A stretch of 64,000 bases of DNA from Nymphaea colorata (GCF_008831285.2 NC_045138.2:16277934-16341933), one strand, 5' to 3'. Positions 11,352 through 23,176 are shown, counted from the first letter of the stretch. Numbers and translations: made by a program. The notes: generated from the sequence alone by a model not told the origin.

Positions 11352-13030
11352 ATGTTTTACTCCAAGTCCAAGAGCTGGAGCAGATGGCCTGACCAATCTG
11401 CTAATGGAAAATCAGGTACTTTTCACCTCTTAAACTCCCTGAAACTAATACAAACATGTTTTCTATTTCCCATTGTCTGATTTCTGTTTTTTGATTTCTT
11501 GACTTCTTGTAGGCGTAGCCTGCATCAGCGGTGATGAAGCAGTTTATAGTATCCACAAACATCTTGATCTTTCTCACATGACCAGTTCAATAAGAGAGAA
11601 TGAAGTAAGCTAGCTCATAGATTATGCTACATAAGATGCTCGCTTCTTAGTTTTACCATTCTGAAACTTACGAATCGCAAAAAACATAATTTTGTAGGAA
11701 CAACCAATGAATTTGCAGGAGGAAATCAAGGAACCCATCTGCTCAAATGAAGGTGAGGACAACGATGCAGTCCTCCTCGAGGAGGTTCCCGAGGAAACAG
11801 ACCCACTGGAGCAAGAAATCGAGAGCTTAAAGAACCAGGTTTTCGATCTGCAACAGAGCAAGCAGGAGCTAGAGAGGCAGTTGCTCCTGTACAATGGCCT
11901 AAAAGAGCAGGACTCGGTGAAGCTGAACGAGCTTCAACGTGTGGTAGACGCAAAGACCGCACAGATTGAGGTTCTCGGCAAGAAGATCGAATCCCTCGAA
12001 GGCGAGAATCGCCGGCTTGAGGGCCTCGCTGCCGAGAGGGCGATGCTTAAGGCCGAGATGGAGTCAGCGAGGATGAAGATGAAGGGAACTCGGAGCAAGA
12101 TAAGAAAGAGCTGGGGAAAGAAGAAGGAAGTAATGACGAAGCTGCTGCAGCAGATGGCTGCTCAGAGAGCAAGAGAAGCTGAGATGCACAGCAGGGAGGC
12201 TGAGATGAAGATGATCATAGAAGGCTTGCATGGTGAGATTGAAGAGCTGAAGAGAACTAACGTGGAATTGTTGAGCAACAAAAATGAACTAATGAAGAAA
12301 CTCGATTCCATCGTCGAAGCCATAGCCACTGAGGTTCGTTGCACTAATCAATGGACTGTTTTTTCCATCATGGTCCATTTAAACATTCAAATCATGCTTC
12401 TTTAATTTCTTTCATCTTGGTTTTTGATAGTCAGAAGATATTGCTTTGCGTTATGTGCAGAGGGAAGCAGCAGAGAAGGCCAATGAAGAAGCAAACAGAT
12501 TGAAGATCGCTAACGCGAAGCTGTCCAAGCAGATCGAGATGTACAGAAACGACCGCAGAACTGATATAGAGGAGCTGATATACCTTCGCTGGATCAACGC
12601 CTGCTTAAAATACGAGTTGCAGAAGAGACACAACTCCAAAGATCAGAAGAGTCCGAGCATGAAGCATGAGAAGGGAGAGAATATAGTGGTGGAGCTTGGA
12701 TTGGACGAGAAGTGCACGGGCTATGATTCGGACTGTTCATCAACAGAGACGTTTGAATCAATCGTAATAGATGCTGGGACAGAGAGAGGGCCCAAGAAAT
12801 CGAGGCCAAAGTTACTCCACAGGATCAAGGGATGGGTGAAGAACAACGATGAGAGAACCAACAAAGTGCAAGATGAAAACCAGAGTAGCAACTTAGCGGA
12901 TGAGAAGGTGAAAGTTAGATCCTCGCGACCTCGTAATCTATTGTTTTACTGTGGGGAACTGGACTGTGCCTCAGAGATGAAGGTGATCCCAAGATCTGCA
13001 AATTTGCTTATGAAAACTACCTTTTTTTGA
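11352..13030 (+). CDS. CHUP1-like coiled-coil protein (4 exons, 463 aa), short form
   Basis: Exons: 11352-11415, 11513-11604, 11698-12333, 12431-13030. All junctions are GT..AG (donors TCAG|GTACTT, GAA|GTAAGC, GAG|GTTCGT; acceptors TTGTAG, TTGTAG, GATAG) and join in frame to 463 residues. Residues 1-52 (MFYSKSKSWSRW...) are Ser/Lys-rich. A long coiled coil follows, from about 80 to 330, with LLLYNGLKEQDSVKLNELQR near its start. Then come the family signature DIEELIYLRWINACLKYEL and a basic LLHRIKGWVKNN motif. The same order (LLEYYGLKEQES, EELVYLRWVNACLRYELR, LIQKLKKWGKSK) is known from CHUP1 and its relatives AR791 and IPGA1, which link organelles or microtubules to actin. CHUP1's N-terminal membrane anchor, its Pro-rich segment and its conserved C-terminal domain are not seen. 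Either this is a shorter member, or further 3' exons exist; a possible alternative donor (GATGAAG|GTGATC) lies near 12982. The family assignment is firm, the exact role is not. Confidence 0.82.
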
Positions 13031-16000
13031 AACTTAAACGTGTATCTCTGCCTGTAAGGCATTTAATTCTAACGGTAGAAGAAGTGACACCATTAGAGAT
13101 TAATTGATCATCTGAAAGTCAATGTAGAAAGCATCATGATCTGCTGCTAAATGGTAAAAATAATAAAGACTAAATAATCTAATGGCGTGCTACGGGTGAT
13201 AATGACTAAATAAGAAGGGGATCATGTCAGCCCTTTCGTCATCCTTGTCTTCGTGACTTGTCACACACGTCCGCTGGATTTTCCAGAATTTGAAAGATTT
13301 TTTTTTTTTTCCAAAACTTTAAGACTTTTGAAAGAGACTGTTGTGTGCAGGGAGTAAATGATCATAGACCGCCGGCGACGGAGAAGGGGAGGGACCTTCA
13401 TGATCGGATTCTTCCTCTGAACTGATCTTTATGAAGTAGATTCAGAATTTTTAATTGAAGTACATTCTGAAAGATCTAATAATGAATGAATGGGATCAAT
13501 TAGACGATTTTTTAGGTGCTCAGTCGATGGGTTTTATTAGGGAATTTTCACTTTTAAAGCCTAGATTTTGCCAATAATTTTTTTTTGTGCAATTTTCTAG
13601 GCGTTTTCTGGAGAGGAACAGGGGACACAGGCGTGAAATGCTCCCAAACAGGGGACACTGTTTAATTATTTTAAAAAGTATCTTTTTTAGTTTTTTTTAT
13701 ATTTCTTTTTTATCCTCACAAAAAAAATTCTTTTTTATTAACCTTAACCGGAGGTATTTTCATCATTATTTATATTACGACATAAAAAATGCATATCATT
13801 CATATTACGACATAAAAAATGCATATACAAATATGGCATACATAACCAGCTGCCCTGCGCCAGGGAAGGCCACATTGATGCCTCTTCAATGAGCCTGCCA
13901 GCTATAGTTGTAGGGGAGGCAAATTGCAGGTCTCTCCCCTGTTAAGGTTCCCACTCTCTTGTCATGAAAGTTGTCGTAATAACTACTTGAAGACGATTTT
14001 CTTTAACTTAAAAACCAAATAATATTAGATTAAACTATAATAATATAATGCGGTGATAAAAGGTAATACTGAAAAATTAAGTTGGGATTTATTGTTTTTT
14101 AGCTAAACAAAAATTCACTTTAAGTCAACAATTTTTATGAAAAGAGCAGCCCTAACAAAAAAAACAAAACAATTGGCTTCATTGGGCATAGCATAACTTG
14201 TCTGAAGTGTATTGCCTGTTTAAGTTCGATGGTTGTTACTTTCTTGCACTGTAAATAGTGAGATAGTGATACTTTAGTTGATAGGTATACCATGCTCCAC
14301 CTAAGTCTCGAATTCCAAGATCTCAAACTTAAGAGGAATAAGGGACCTTCATAGGTTGTTAATGGTATGTTCTCTCAAAAAATATAAACAAAAATGCACT
14401 TCAAAATTATTTTTTATTTTTTATTTTAAGATTTCCAAAGGAAGTCAATATCTCCTATGAAGTATTGATGAGGGGCCATTGGATATTTGAAAACTTTCAA
14501 CCAGCGATCATGATTTTTAAAAAGGTTCAGGTCGTTAGCCCAATCTTCACTTAGAGTTGTCAATGAGTTTACAGGACGGTTATGCACTAACAATCAGGGC
14601 TATTCCGGTCATTTTATAAGGGCATTTTTTTTCATACCATTTTTGCCTTTATGAGAGGAAGTTTTTCATTTTTTTCAGCATGGGCATTCTGGATATTTTC
14701 AATCCACCGCACGTGGTCTCTTGTTATGAGCCATAAGGTTTGGAAATCCAATTACCAACTTGGAACTGGACCGTTTAGTTGGATTTAGCAAAGGAAAATG
14801 AAAGCCTGGTTGGGCTTGGAATTAAGTGATTGAATCTAAATCCAAATCTGATGCTTGAAAACGGCATAAAACATTCAGATCTTACCTTGTCAGATCTGGA
14901 TTAGGGTTCACAAATTTAGTTCTGAATCTAAATCTAGGTCGAAATTCAATTAAAGAAGATATCAATTGATCTGACCCAAATCTAAAGGGTTTCTATCCCT
15001 ACGAGGCCTGGTTGTTAGTTGTTAATTCGCTTCTTGCGAACACAAGACTGCATTCTGGATTTGGATAAGATTAAAATACAAAACTTTCAATATATTATTA
15101 CTTGGCTGCTTGCGATCAGAGGCTTTCGCATCTCTATGCAAGCTTTAAAACACAGCACCATTTCTCACCTTCATTATTGGAAGTCGATTCATTATCTCGT
15201 AAAACATAGCGTTCCCTACTTGGAAGGGTGCCCCCAATACCCTTCAAAATATATATTCTTTATTTTCATACTTTTTACGTAGACTTCATTTATGCAGTTC
15301 TGTCCTCAGTATTATATATATATGTATATATACTTTGGGCGATAGATGCTCTCTCGGCCTACCACATTAATGGTTCGAATTTCTAGATATTCTCTTGCTG
15401 GTTTCAAAACAAGTTCCAATGCAATGCTTAGATACTTCTCAACACAGTCCAGAAGAGCAGAAGCCAAATTATGGAAGCAAAACCGGCAATGATAATTTCA
15501 GTTCTTCGAGTGGTACTTGAATAAGAACTGCACTCACTGCTTAGAAAGACTATTTGTAGGATCCTCCACTCCACCTGCGTGTGCTTTTAAGTTGTGTTTG
15601 AAAAAGGGAAAATATATGTGACTATAATCACTCATTTACTTGTTATAAGTAAGTGCAAATAACACACTCGTGGGTCTTTCTCAGTTCATTGACAAACTGA
15701 AAATGAAAAAAGAAAGCAAGAAATTCGGAAGGCATGTAAATTAGTCTGCATTTTTTGTAAGCGAAAGTACTGATTGTGACTTGAGATCACATAGTTGAAA
15801 GACATTGTTTCATCGCTATTGAAACCATGGAACTAGTTGGACTCATCCAATTGAGGAAAAAAATAATTAAAATAGAATTATACATGCCTTTTGAATTTTT
15901 GCTTTCTTTGCTATTTTCAACTTCTAAATGGATTGACAAAGAGCCACCACTGTCTTATTGCTAATATTCTTGTGTTGTGTATAATTGCTTGTCCCATGGA

Positions 16001-16538
16001 GTCATGTGTGCAGCTGACTAACTGTTTTCAGAACTCCAAACCAAGTGAAGCACAAAAACCTTGTTATACCACACTTATTTTGCTTATAAAAATAACCTTG
16101 TCATGTTTGTCTCTCTCTTTACCTTCTACTAAATCATCTATTTAAGAAAAAAGAGCAATATATATATATATATATATATATTATTTGCAAATAGTATCTT
16201 TTTATGAAATATTCAAATATAGTTTTGAAAATTTATTGTTGTTCTTTAATCTGTTTTCATACATTTGTTGTATTTTCTATATTTTGAAATGTATGTTTAT
16301 TTGATAATACAGTTTCAAAAAGATCTTCAAATGATACTGCAGTATTAATGAAATGGGTTTATTCTTGTTATAAATATATTGTTCAGAAGGAGTTTAAAAA
16401 ATGTTTTTTGACCTAACAAAGCAACTTTGTAATTTGAATAACATAAAATGAGAGATATTGTGAGCTTTTCTTTCTTGCTCCAATTCATGAAAAAAATAAG
16501 AGTACATCTATTGGTAGTACTTTAGAAATTGAACCTTA
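13031..16538. other. intergenic region 3' of the CHUP1-like gene
   Basis: No gene is recognisable. It contains a 30-bp tandem pair around 13773-13828 (ATTACGACATAAAAAATGCA twice), degenerate GGATCTAAATCC-type words at 14720-15000 and an (AT)n run at 16158-16182. I searched for CHUP1-type C-terminal exons (motifs such as VEFYQSLMKR and FVDWLDGELSSLADER) and saw none. Confidence 0.45.
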
Positions 16539-17331
16539 GGGTGTGTTTGGGTACACCTTCAAAACGGCATTTCAGAAGCAAAATGATGTTTTTCTTCTCA
16601 AATGTCGTTTTCAGGGTGTTTAGAGTCCCATTACACAAAAAATGCGTACGTATATTATATGGTGAGGAATTTCTCAGGTATAAGATGGCAAAGTTGTATA
16701 TTTCGAGAATATCTTGGTAAATTTTTAAAAAATTTAAAACATTTAATAAGTATTGAAAATTATAAAAAAATAAAAATGAATGAAAAACAAAAAATGGCAG
16801 AAAACAATAAAAAACGGGTATAATAAGTATAATATACGTGTTTTTTGACGTTTTTTAAAAAAAACATGTTTTTTCACGTTTTATACAGGTGACATGTTTT
16901 TCACATTTTATACACGTTTTTTTCAAATAAAACACGTTTTCCTGAAAACTGAGTTTATGAAAAAACCCATGTTTTCAAAACTGTGTTCTTTTTCATGTTT
17001 TGAATAACCTGCTTGGAAGGTCTTTGGCAGAAAAGGTACTGTGTATTTTGAATTGGTTATTGTGATCAATTTTTCAACAATCTTGATAGTAAATAAAAAC
17101 CAGGTTTCAAATGTGAAATCCTGGTTTTGACTGGTTATCGAAACGCATAAACCAGGTTTTCAAAACTCATTCAAAAGTTGGTTTTTACAAAACCAGGTTT
17201 TCAAAACTCATTCAAAAGTTGGTTTTTACAAAACCAGGTTTTCAAAACTCATTCAAAAGTTGGTTTTTACAAAACCAGGTTTTAAAAAAAAAACAAAGAT
17301 TTTTGTTCAAAGTGTCATCCAAACGCATACC
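16539..17331. mobile_element. MITE-like element with imperfect GGTGTGTTTGG termini
   Basis: The left end reads GGGTGTGTTTGGGTACACCT. The reverse complement of the right end reads GGTATGCGTTTGGATGACAC, so the termini form an imperfect inverted repeat of about 20 bp. The interior is AT-rich, with many GTTTT/AAAAC words that could fold, and includes the 41-bp tandem array at 17151-17283. No transposase is encoded. An internal stretch at about 16640-16850 resembles 30160-30420. I could not find a clear target-site duplication, so the borders are approximate. Confidence 0.5.
17151..17283. repeat. tandem array, three 41-bp units plus part of a fourth
   Basis: Units start at 17151, 17192 and 17233. 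They are identical by eye and contain ACCAGGTTTTCAAAACTCAT and TTGGTTTTTAC; the partial fourth copy is ACCAGGTTTT. Exact identity implies recent expansion inside the surrounding MITE-like element. Confidence 0.93.
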
Positions 17332-17757
17332 AAATTTTTGATCGGCGACAAAAACTCAGTGTGAATGGTTGGACACTCACTTTCATCTACGGTCTAAAAG
17401 AGACGGAGGAAAATCAAAAGTAAAAGAGAGAATGGCACAAGGGGCGTGACACCTTTGAATTGCCACTGATTCGAAAGAAGAACGTTTATCATTGCAGTTA
17501 TACGTGTATATGTGCGCGTGAAAAATGGAAATCGTTCATGATATTGACTTATCAGAAGAATAATGTGACAAATCTAAGTCGCCTTTCCAAATGGCAACCA
17601 TTATTGACAAAGTCGTGTGCAGTTTTTCTTGATCTCTTTCGTCCATATCAAACCTGTTGTAATGGCCGGCCCAAACTGATATATATATTTGTTGTAGTGC
17701 GATCTTTAATATTGTTCAGGTGAGCTGCCGCTCATCTGGGTTTGGAAGAGCGCCGAC

Positions 17758-18168
17758 TAAAGCTGTCCATGAGCTGAGTTCAACCGAGTTGAGCCATTTC
17801 AAACTCGGCAACAGTGCCTATACTCGAAAAAATGGCTTGACCTGAGCCAAACATTTCATTAAAAAAATATTTTCTAAAAAAACGAAAGTGGTGGCATATA
17901 GATTTGAACATGCATACCCATTTAGCAATCTTTTTTTTTTTTTTTATAATTTTATGAGACGTATTTTATATATTCTCTTTCTTCAGCTTAATCGAATTTA
18001 ACAGAGCCGAGCTCACTTAACTCGATCTCGACTCATTTAGGTTGTTGAGTTCATTTCTTAATTTCAACTCGACTCGTTTCATAAACAAGTTGATTTCGAG
18101 TCAACTTTATCGAGTGAGTTCAAACTCGAGCTCAAGCTAGAGTTGGCTGGACTCATTGAACAGCCTTA
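17758..18168. mobile_element. hAT-like MITE, 411 bp
   Basis: The left terminus TAAAGCTGTCCATGAGCTGA matches the reverse complement of the right terminus, TAAGGCTGTTCAATGAGTCC. The flanks are GCGCCGAC (17750-17757) and ACACCGAC (18169-18176), an 8-bp duplication with six matches. Eight bases is the hAT target-site length. The interior is rich in ACTCGA/TCGAGT words and has no coding capacity. Confidence 0.7.
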
Positions 18169-18176
18169 ACACCGAC

Positions 18177-19198
18177 CACTTTTGACTGACCACTTCCACC
18201 TTTTTGTGGTTTAAAAGAATAACATTTATAAAGGCAAACTACTGTCTATCGATTGACTGACCTGATCAGCTAAGCTACACCTAATGTTGTTAAAGCAATA
18301 TGCTTGTCAGTTGATGGGAGCATTGACCAAATCGATTGACCACAGAATTGTCTTTGTGTCGGCTTAAACTTTTTTTTTTCAATTTTTAACTGGAAAAATG
18401 AAAAATAAATAAAAATCTAAAAAAAGAAAAGAAGTGAAAAATGCAAACAAATTATTCTATATGACGTCGTTAATTTGAACTTTTGCTAGTGGAATCCGTC
18501 AAACGGAATGGCTAGATTGTTGTCTCTGTGACGCCGCAATTGGTGCTTTGGTCAAAAACTCGCGGAGAAATTAGACTTTGGCAAATCAAACTTGGTAACC
18601 TCTTGGCCGAACACACGCGATCTGACCGCCACCTAATTTTTAACAACTCATTCCCTTGCAGTCATATCAGCTGACCACATGTTAATTTCATTTTCGAGTT
18701 TGTGGGCCAACTCTAGTGGTCTATCATACTTGAAATCTTATAACACCATAACACATTCACAAAACAAAAGAAAACTGGATGACATTTATACATGGTTTTG
18801 CTTTGATATACTACAATACTTCGTAAATTATATCGCCTCTACAAGCATGAGTACTCGTGCATTTATACACAGTATTGCAAATATCATCTTATCTTTGCCT
18901 GCGCTCATACATATCAAATTCAAGATCAGACCGAGATTTTGGGACATTTGGCAACAAGAAACACCGCAATAGTATTCCATGAATCTATCACCACAGGGAC
19001 CTAATTTTTAGAAAAAAATGCAGTACCGCATCTTGTTCATAATTAGATTAACCATACTAAGTAATTACATTATTGTGACTGCAATATTCAAGCAGATCAT
19101 ACACATTCTAACATACTTCAACTACTTATCATCTGCATGCATTTATACAACATTCCTTGTAAAGAAAGAAGAGAAAAAAGACGGGAGACTTGTAATCC
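18177..19198. other. 3' flank of the first BAHD gene; nothing recognised
   Basis: AT-rich sequence between the MITE at 17758-18168 and the stop of the first BAHD gene. Two short plus-strand frames (18679-18972 and 19018-19227) have no family features. This will include the 3' UTR of the minus-strand gene. Confidence 0.4.
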
Positions 19199-20497
19199 CT
19201 AGTCCAGCGAATAGAAGTCATTTTTGAATGAGTCCAAGTCCTTCTCAAACAGAGGAACGAAGGCATCGACATCTCCATTGCCGGAGAAAGAAGGCACGAG
19301 GATCAGCAGCCCCTCTACCGGCAAATATGACGGCATAAATCGGTGAGGACGCCCTGAACCAAAGTCCACGTCATAGAAAGGAAATCTCAGCCAGGAGTCC
19401 ACTTCCAGGTCAGGGCTCAGCACCATCTTTCCCTCGTCTGCGCTCGGCATCAGACCTTCCGTCTTCTCTTTCGAGCTCGAGAAGTCGATGAATGACTTGA
19501 AGTAGTCGGCATCGACTCGAGCAGCTGCTTCGTGTATGAGCCTGGCCGCATGTCCGATGGGCTTGGCCAGGAGGTCTTCCACACGTGACTCGGGCCAAGC
19601 CCACAGCACCATGTTGCCGAAGTACCTCATGGGCACGAGAGAGTTGTTCATTCTGGTGCGCCCGTCCACTGCTATCCTGATCTTGGTCGTCTCCTTCACG
19701 TCTAGTCCTCTAGCTCTGGTAATCTTCCTCCATAGGTGAGCAATAATACACTCAAAGGTGCTGTAAGGCTTGCTGTAAGGGCTGCCAGCAAAGGCCATGG
19801 ACTTGAGCTTCGCTATAAGCTTAGAAGGAAATTGTGCTTTCTGAACTATAATGGCGTCCTTAGAGTCTGAACGCTTGGTGGTGCTTTCATGGCGGGCAGC
19901 GTACTCAACACCGCGGTGTTCGAACTGGAAGCGGGAAGGGCTGCGAGGTATGAAGATGGAGCGGTCGTGAAGCGGAAGAGGGTGCATGGAGAGGCCGCAC
20001 GTTGCTCGGCCCCAAGCGACAAGAAAATGGCCGGCAGAGAACCCATCTGCGACCATATGGTGGCTCGTGAAACCCACGACGAGCGAGCCACAGGCGAACC
20101 TAGTGAGCTGCACCTGGGCCAACTCCTCCATGCCTGTAAGGGGCGGGTGGAGGTCAAGATAGTCCGGAGAAGGCTTGTCCAAGGAGCCGAGGGGGTAATC
20201 GGAGATGTTTTCGATGAAGCGGAGGCCCTCGTCGTTGAGGAGGATGCAGCGGCGGCCGGCGGCGTCGGAGACAAACCGGCCGGCGAACTCTCTGTACCCG
20301 GCTAGGGCCTTGCGCAGGCCTTGCTCGATGACGCTGTTTGGTGGGTTGGGAGGTCTGTAGGCATACAAGGTGGCTACGTGGGTGTCGAAGCTAACCACGT
20401 CAAAGGGGCTAAGTGGGATTACGATATCGGCCGGAGGACGGGTCGAGGTCTGGTAGCTCGGCTTCAGAAGCCTGGTGCTTTCAGTCTTCACCTTCAT
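19199..20497 (-). CDS. BAHD hydroxycinnamoyl-CoA:amine N-acyltransferase-like, copy 1
   Basis: Intronless, 432 residues, the usual BAHD length. It belongs to the agmatine/tryptamine/putrescine hydroxycinnamoyltransferase (ACT/THT/PHT) type, judged from an N-terminus of the form MKVKTESTRLLKPSY, the FDVVSFDTHVATLYAYRPP block, KALAGYREFAGR, LTRFACGSLVVGFTSHHMVADG and PMRYFGNMVLW. Such enzymes transfer a coumaroyl, feruloyl or related acyl group from CoA to an amine in the cytosol, giving phenolamides. The catalytic HxxxD is H147-D151. The structural DFGWG motif reads DFGSG (378-382), so its Trp is missing as in the sister genes. It is the most divergent of the three minus-strand copies: for example Phe replaces Trp in YREFAGRF, and only this copy has Trp in LWAWPES. 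The start is the Met aligned in all four copies, about 115 bp downstream of a TTTAAA box. The acyl donor and acceptor cannot be told from sequence. Confidence 0.9.
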   Translation of the reverse strand: MKVKTESTRLLKPSYQTSTRPPADIVIPLSPFDVVSFDTHVATLYAYRPPNPPNSVIEQGLRKALAGYREFAGRFVSDAAGRRCILLNDEGLRFIENISDYPLGSLDKPSPDYLDLHPPLTGMEELAQVQLTRFACGSLVVGFTSHHMVADGFSAGHFLVAWGRATCGLSMHPLPLHDRSIFIPRSPSRFQFEHRGVEYAARHESTTKRSDSKDAIIVQKAQFPSKLIAKLKSMAFAGSPYSKPYSTFECIIAHLWRKITRARGLDVKETTKIRIAVDGRTRMNNSLVPMRYFGNMVLWAWPESRVEDLLAKPIGHAARLIHEAAARVDADYFKSFIDFSSSKEKTEGLMPSADEGKMVLSPDLEVDSWLRFPFYDVDFGSGRPHRFMPSYLPVEGLLILVPSFSGNGDVDAFVPLFEKDLDSFKNDFYSLD

Positions 20498-20609
20498 TCT
20501 TTCTTTTCCTCCTTTACTGTTTCTCTAGCAGAAGCGATGGTTACCTAACAAAGAGGAACATGGTCAGGTGTGGAGGACACGTTGTGTGTGATTGATGAAA
20601 CTGGTTGGT

Positions 20610-20617
20610 GTTTAAAG
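20610..20617 (-). promoter_or_regulatory. TATA-like box of BAHD copy 1
   Basis: On the plus strand GGTTGGTGTTTAAAG lies about 115 bp upstream of the start codon. The aligned place in copy 2 reads GGTTGGTGCTTAAATAA, so this promoter segment is shared between paralogues. Its TTTAAA core is weaker than the TTATTTAAG of copies 2 and 3. Confidence 0.45.
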
Positions 20618-21552
20618 TGGAATAGGAAATGAGGGTGGGATCCATCTTTGATGTGAAATTGTCGACTTTTCCGGATTACTTGAATCGCATGGGGTCAATT
20701 CATCCTGCATCGCTGTCAGTCGATCTACTGTGTAAAATGGGTCGTTGATTCGTGGAAATTAAAGGATGTTTCGTTCAACATTACGCTGTTGAGGTGGTAG
20801 ATACGTTGGGGTATAGACGACAGCAAGCTGATCATGGTTCTTAATCTAAAATTGCGTAAGCGTGAAGTTATAACGATGACTGCTTCACCTGCTGAGCAAA
20901 TTAGTCGGAGAAAGCCAGCAAATCAGGATTTTCTGACAAAATTATGCTCAGATTTAGTTTTCTTTTTAACTTCTCTGAATGTGGAAAAGCATCACGCGCA
21001 CGACTAAGAGTGGCAGACTTAAAGCATTCGAGTGGAAGCTAAAGATTTCGATACTAGAGATGCTTTCTATGAGCATGCAGTCTGATCGATCATGTTTGCT
21101 CAAATTTAGCTTCCCCATTTCGAGAATTGCGAGGAGAGACAGCCCCTCGAATTGGAGAGTTTTAAGTTCTTGACTTTCAGTTTGGTAAATGGAAACTCTG
21201 AACAGGATTTCCGGCAGTTCAAATATAGAAAAGGTTGATTCTTAGAAACTTTGCTTTGTGTTTATGGTCAAATAAACTGTTCTTGTGTTCGGCCACACCT
21301 CAATCAAGAGGCTACGACAAGTTTTGGTGGAGATAGAAAACAAAAGGTGTCCTTTTCAGCATGTTCCCACTGTGTTCTTACAAGACACGCATTTCTAATT
21401 CGTTTTCTGCTACTTCCTTTTTCCATTTTGACGAGGAGCTCGGTCAAATGACTGTAGTAATTTCGGGCACCACCAACACTTTGTTTGTGTTTGGAGCCAG
21501 AACACAGAGTCTGCTTGGCAAAACATTCTAAGACTTCACATTCTCTCTCTCT

Positions 21553-21583
<31 letters not shown>

Positions 21584-22429
21584 ACATGGTCATTTGTCCT
21601 ACAATTATTGAAGACCATCAATATTAACTTGTTGAAAGGAACTCAAGTTGCATGACCTTTTTCAACCCTAACGTTTGTGTTCGTCCATGTGTGGTTCACA
21701 TATGCAGTCTCTTCCATAAGTTTTTTTTTTCTTTTGTTTCTCTGTAAATTCAAGTACTGCACATATGGATGAATATATTTATCACCGTCTGATCTGCGAA
21801 ATGGTTTCTTGTATAATGGAAAATTTGGAATCAAGTTGTTGAGGGAATAGTAGAGGGAGCAGGATGGCTAGAAAGTGTATCTAGTAAGCAAGGTGAAGTA
21901 AAAGCAGTTATGGTTAGGCCATATATATATGTACATTTAATAATTTGTATAACTTTTTATAGCAAAAGGTTATAATAAAGTTAAAAAATAATGAAAGTGA
22001 GAGGTAAAGGGAAGAAAGAAGGGGAAAAGGTGAAAATTGAGGCCCCTGCTTACAATGGGTACTCTCTCTTTAAGTAAAAAAAAAGAAGCTTTTTAAAATG
22101 GTTATGAAAAAAAGTTAAAAAAAAGTATAAAATATAAGTACACCAACCTCTCTTCTTTTTCCCTTTAGTGTTTATTTGTAGGTGCAAAGAAGTGTGTACG
22201 GCTGTACGCACGTGAATCTCATTGTTAGGTGAGAAAAGAAAGTCGAGATGAAGACAGGATTCCATTTTCGAAAGAATTTTTATTATGGAATGTTAGACTT
22301 GCTTTCCAGTTCCTCTTTTTTCCAGTACTTCAAAGTTGAAACAAACGGGGTCCTTACGAATCAAATGGGAAAACAGAGAGAGAGCGAGAGAGAGAGAGAC
22401 GTAGACGTCATAATTTGACCGTAAAAATG
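20618..22429. other. distal upstream region of BAHD copy 1
   Basis: No gene. It contains a CT tract and an (AT)n run at 21545-21581. A stretch at about 21840-21920 (CTAGTAAGCAAGGTGAAGTA, then AGCAGTTATG) resembles 29255-29300 upstream of BAHD copy 2, so the duplicated unit includes distal 5' sequence. Confidence 0.45.
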
Positions 22430-22521
22430 ACGATGTGTGCTTGGATGATTGATTGTGAATCTCAACAACCCCATTGGAGAGTGAAGGGAGGAGGTGGCGG
22501 CATGGTGTGGGAGGACCAACA

Positions 22522-22715
22522 TCAAGGTCGAGGGGTTTGAACGGCTGAAGAGTGAAGAGCAAGGGTCTCACCATTAGGGGTGAACACGAGTCGAGTCGAA
22601 TTCGAGTTCAGTGTCAGCTCAAGGTCGAGGGGTTTGAACGGCTGAAGAGTGAAGAGCAAGGGTCTCACCATTAGGGGTGAACACGAGCCGAGTCGAGATC
22701 GAGTTCAGTCAGCTC
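22522..22715. repeat. tandem duplication, 2 x 97 bp
   Basis: AAGGTCGAGGGGTTTGAACG starts at 22524 and again at 22621, and the copies continue through CACCATTAGGGGTGAACACG. The unit spans the junction between the duplicated BAHD flank and the left end of the TCGAG-rich insertion, so it arose after that insertion. Confidence 0.9.
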
Positions 22716-23082
22716 GAGCTCGGTTTAATTAATGAAACCTTATGTTTGAGAATAGCTCGACGAAAGCAGCTCGAGCTTGACTCGGCAATTACGTGTTCAG
22801 CTAGAGCTCGACTCGATTAAGGCTCAACAAACTGTTTGAATAGAATTGATATTCATCGTTACATGTTGAGCTCGAGCTCGACTCGATTAAGACTCGACAA
22901 ACTCGTAAACTCGTTTGAATATATCGACTTGATTAAGGCTTGACAAACTCGATTAAGGCTCGAGCTTGACTCAACATTTAAGTGTTGAGTTCGAACTCAA
23001 TTCGATTATTTGAACGAGTGACTCATAAACTCGAGCTTTAAGCAAATGACTCAACTCAAACTTGTTCACGAAAAAAGCTTTA
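22574..23082. mobile_element. TCGAG-rich hAT-like MITE inserted in the BAHD 5' flank
   Basis: The left end is TTAGGGGTGAACACGAGTCG. Near the right end CAAACTTGTTCACG reads in reverse complement as CGTGAACAAGTTTG, a partial inverted terminus. The interior is a run of GCTCGAGCTCGACTCGATTA-type words. The homologous flank at 29.6-29.9 kb lacks this block. There is no coding capacity. The right border and target duplication are blurred. Confidence 0.5.
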
Positions 23083-23090
23083 ACAAGTCT

Positions 23091-23176
23091 AACTTTGGAC
23101 CATCTGAGCAGTAGATCTGCGTTGGAGGAGTCGAACTTTGGGCCATCTGAGCACTAGATCTGCGTTGGAGGAGAAA
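23091..23176. repeat. tandem duplication, 2 x 43 bp
   Basis: AACTTTGGACCATCTGAGCA at 23091 repeats at 23134 with G for A and C for G changes. Both copies continue to AGATCTGCGTTGGAGGAG. The pair lies directly right of the MITE-like insertion and is absent from the paralogous flank. Confidence 0.88.

Noticed and set aside
13587..13892. 101-codon frame as the missing C-terminal part of the CHUP1-like gene
   Set aside because: Its content is AT-rich low complexity with a 30-bp tandem repeat and shows none of the family's C-terminal motifs.
22800..23060. TCGAGCTCG-rich block as a CRISPR-like or satellite array
   Set aside because: Word spacing is irregular, there are no spacers of constant length, and the DNA is a plant nuclear MITE-like insertion.
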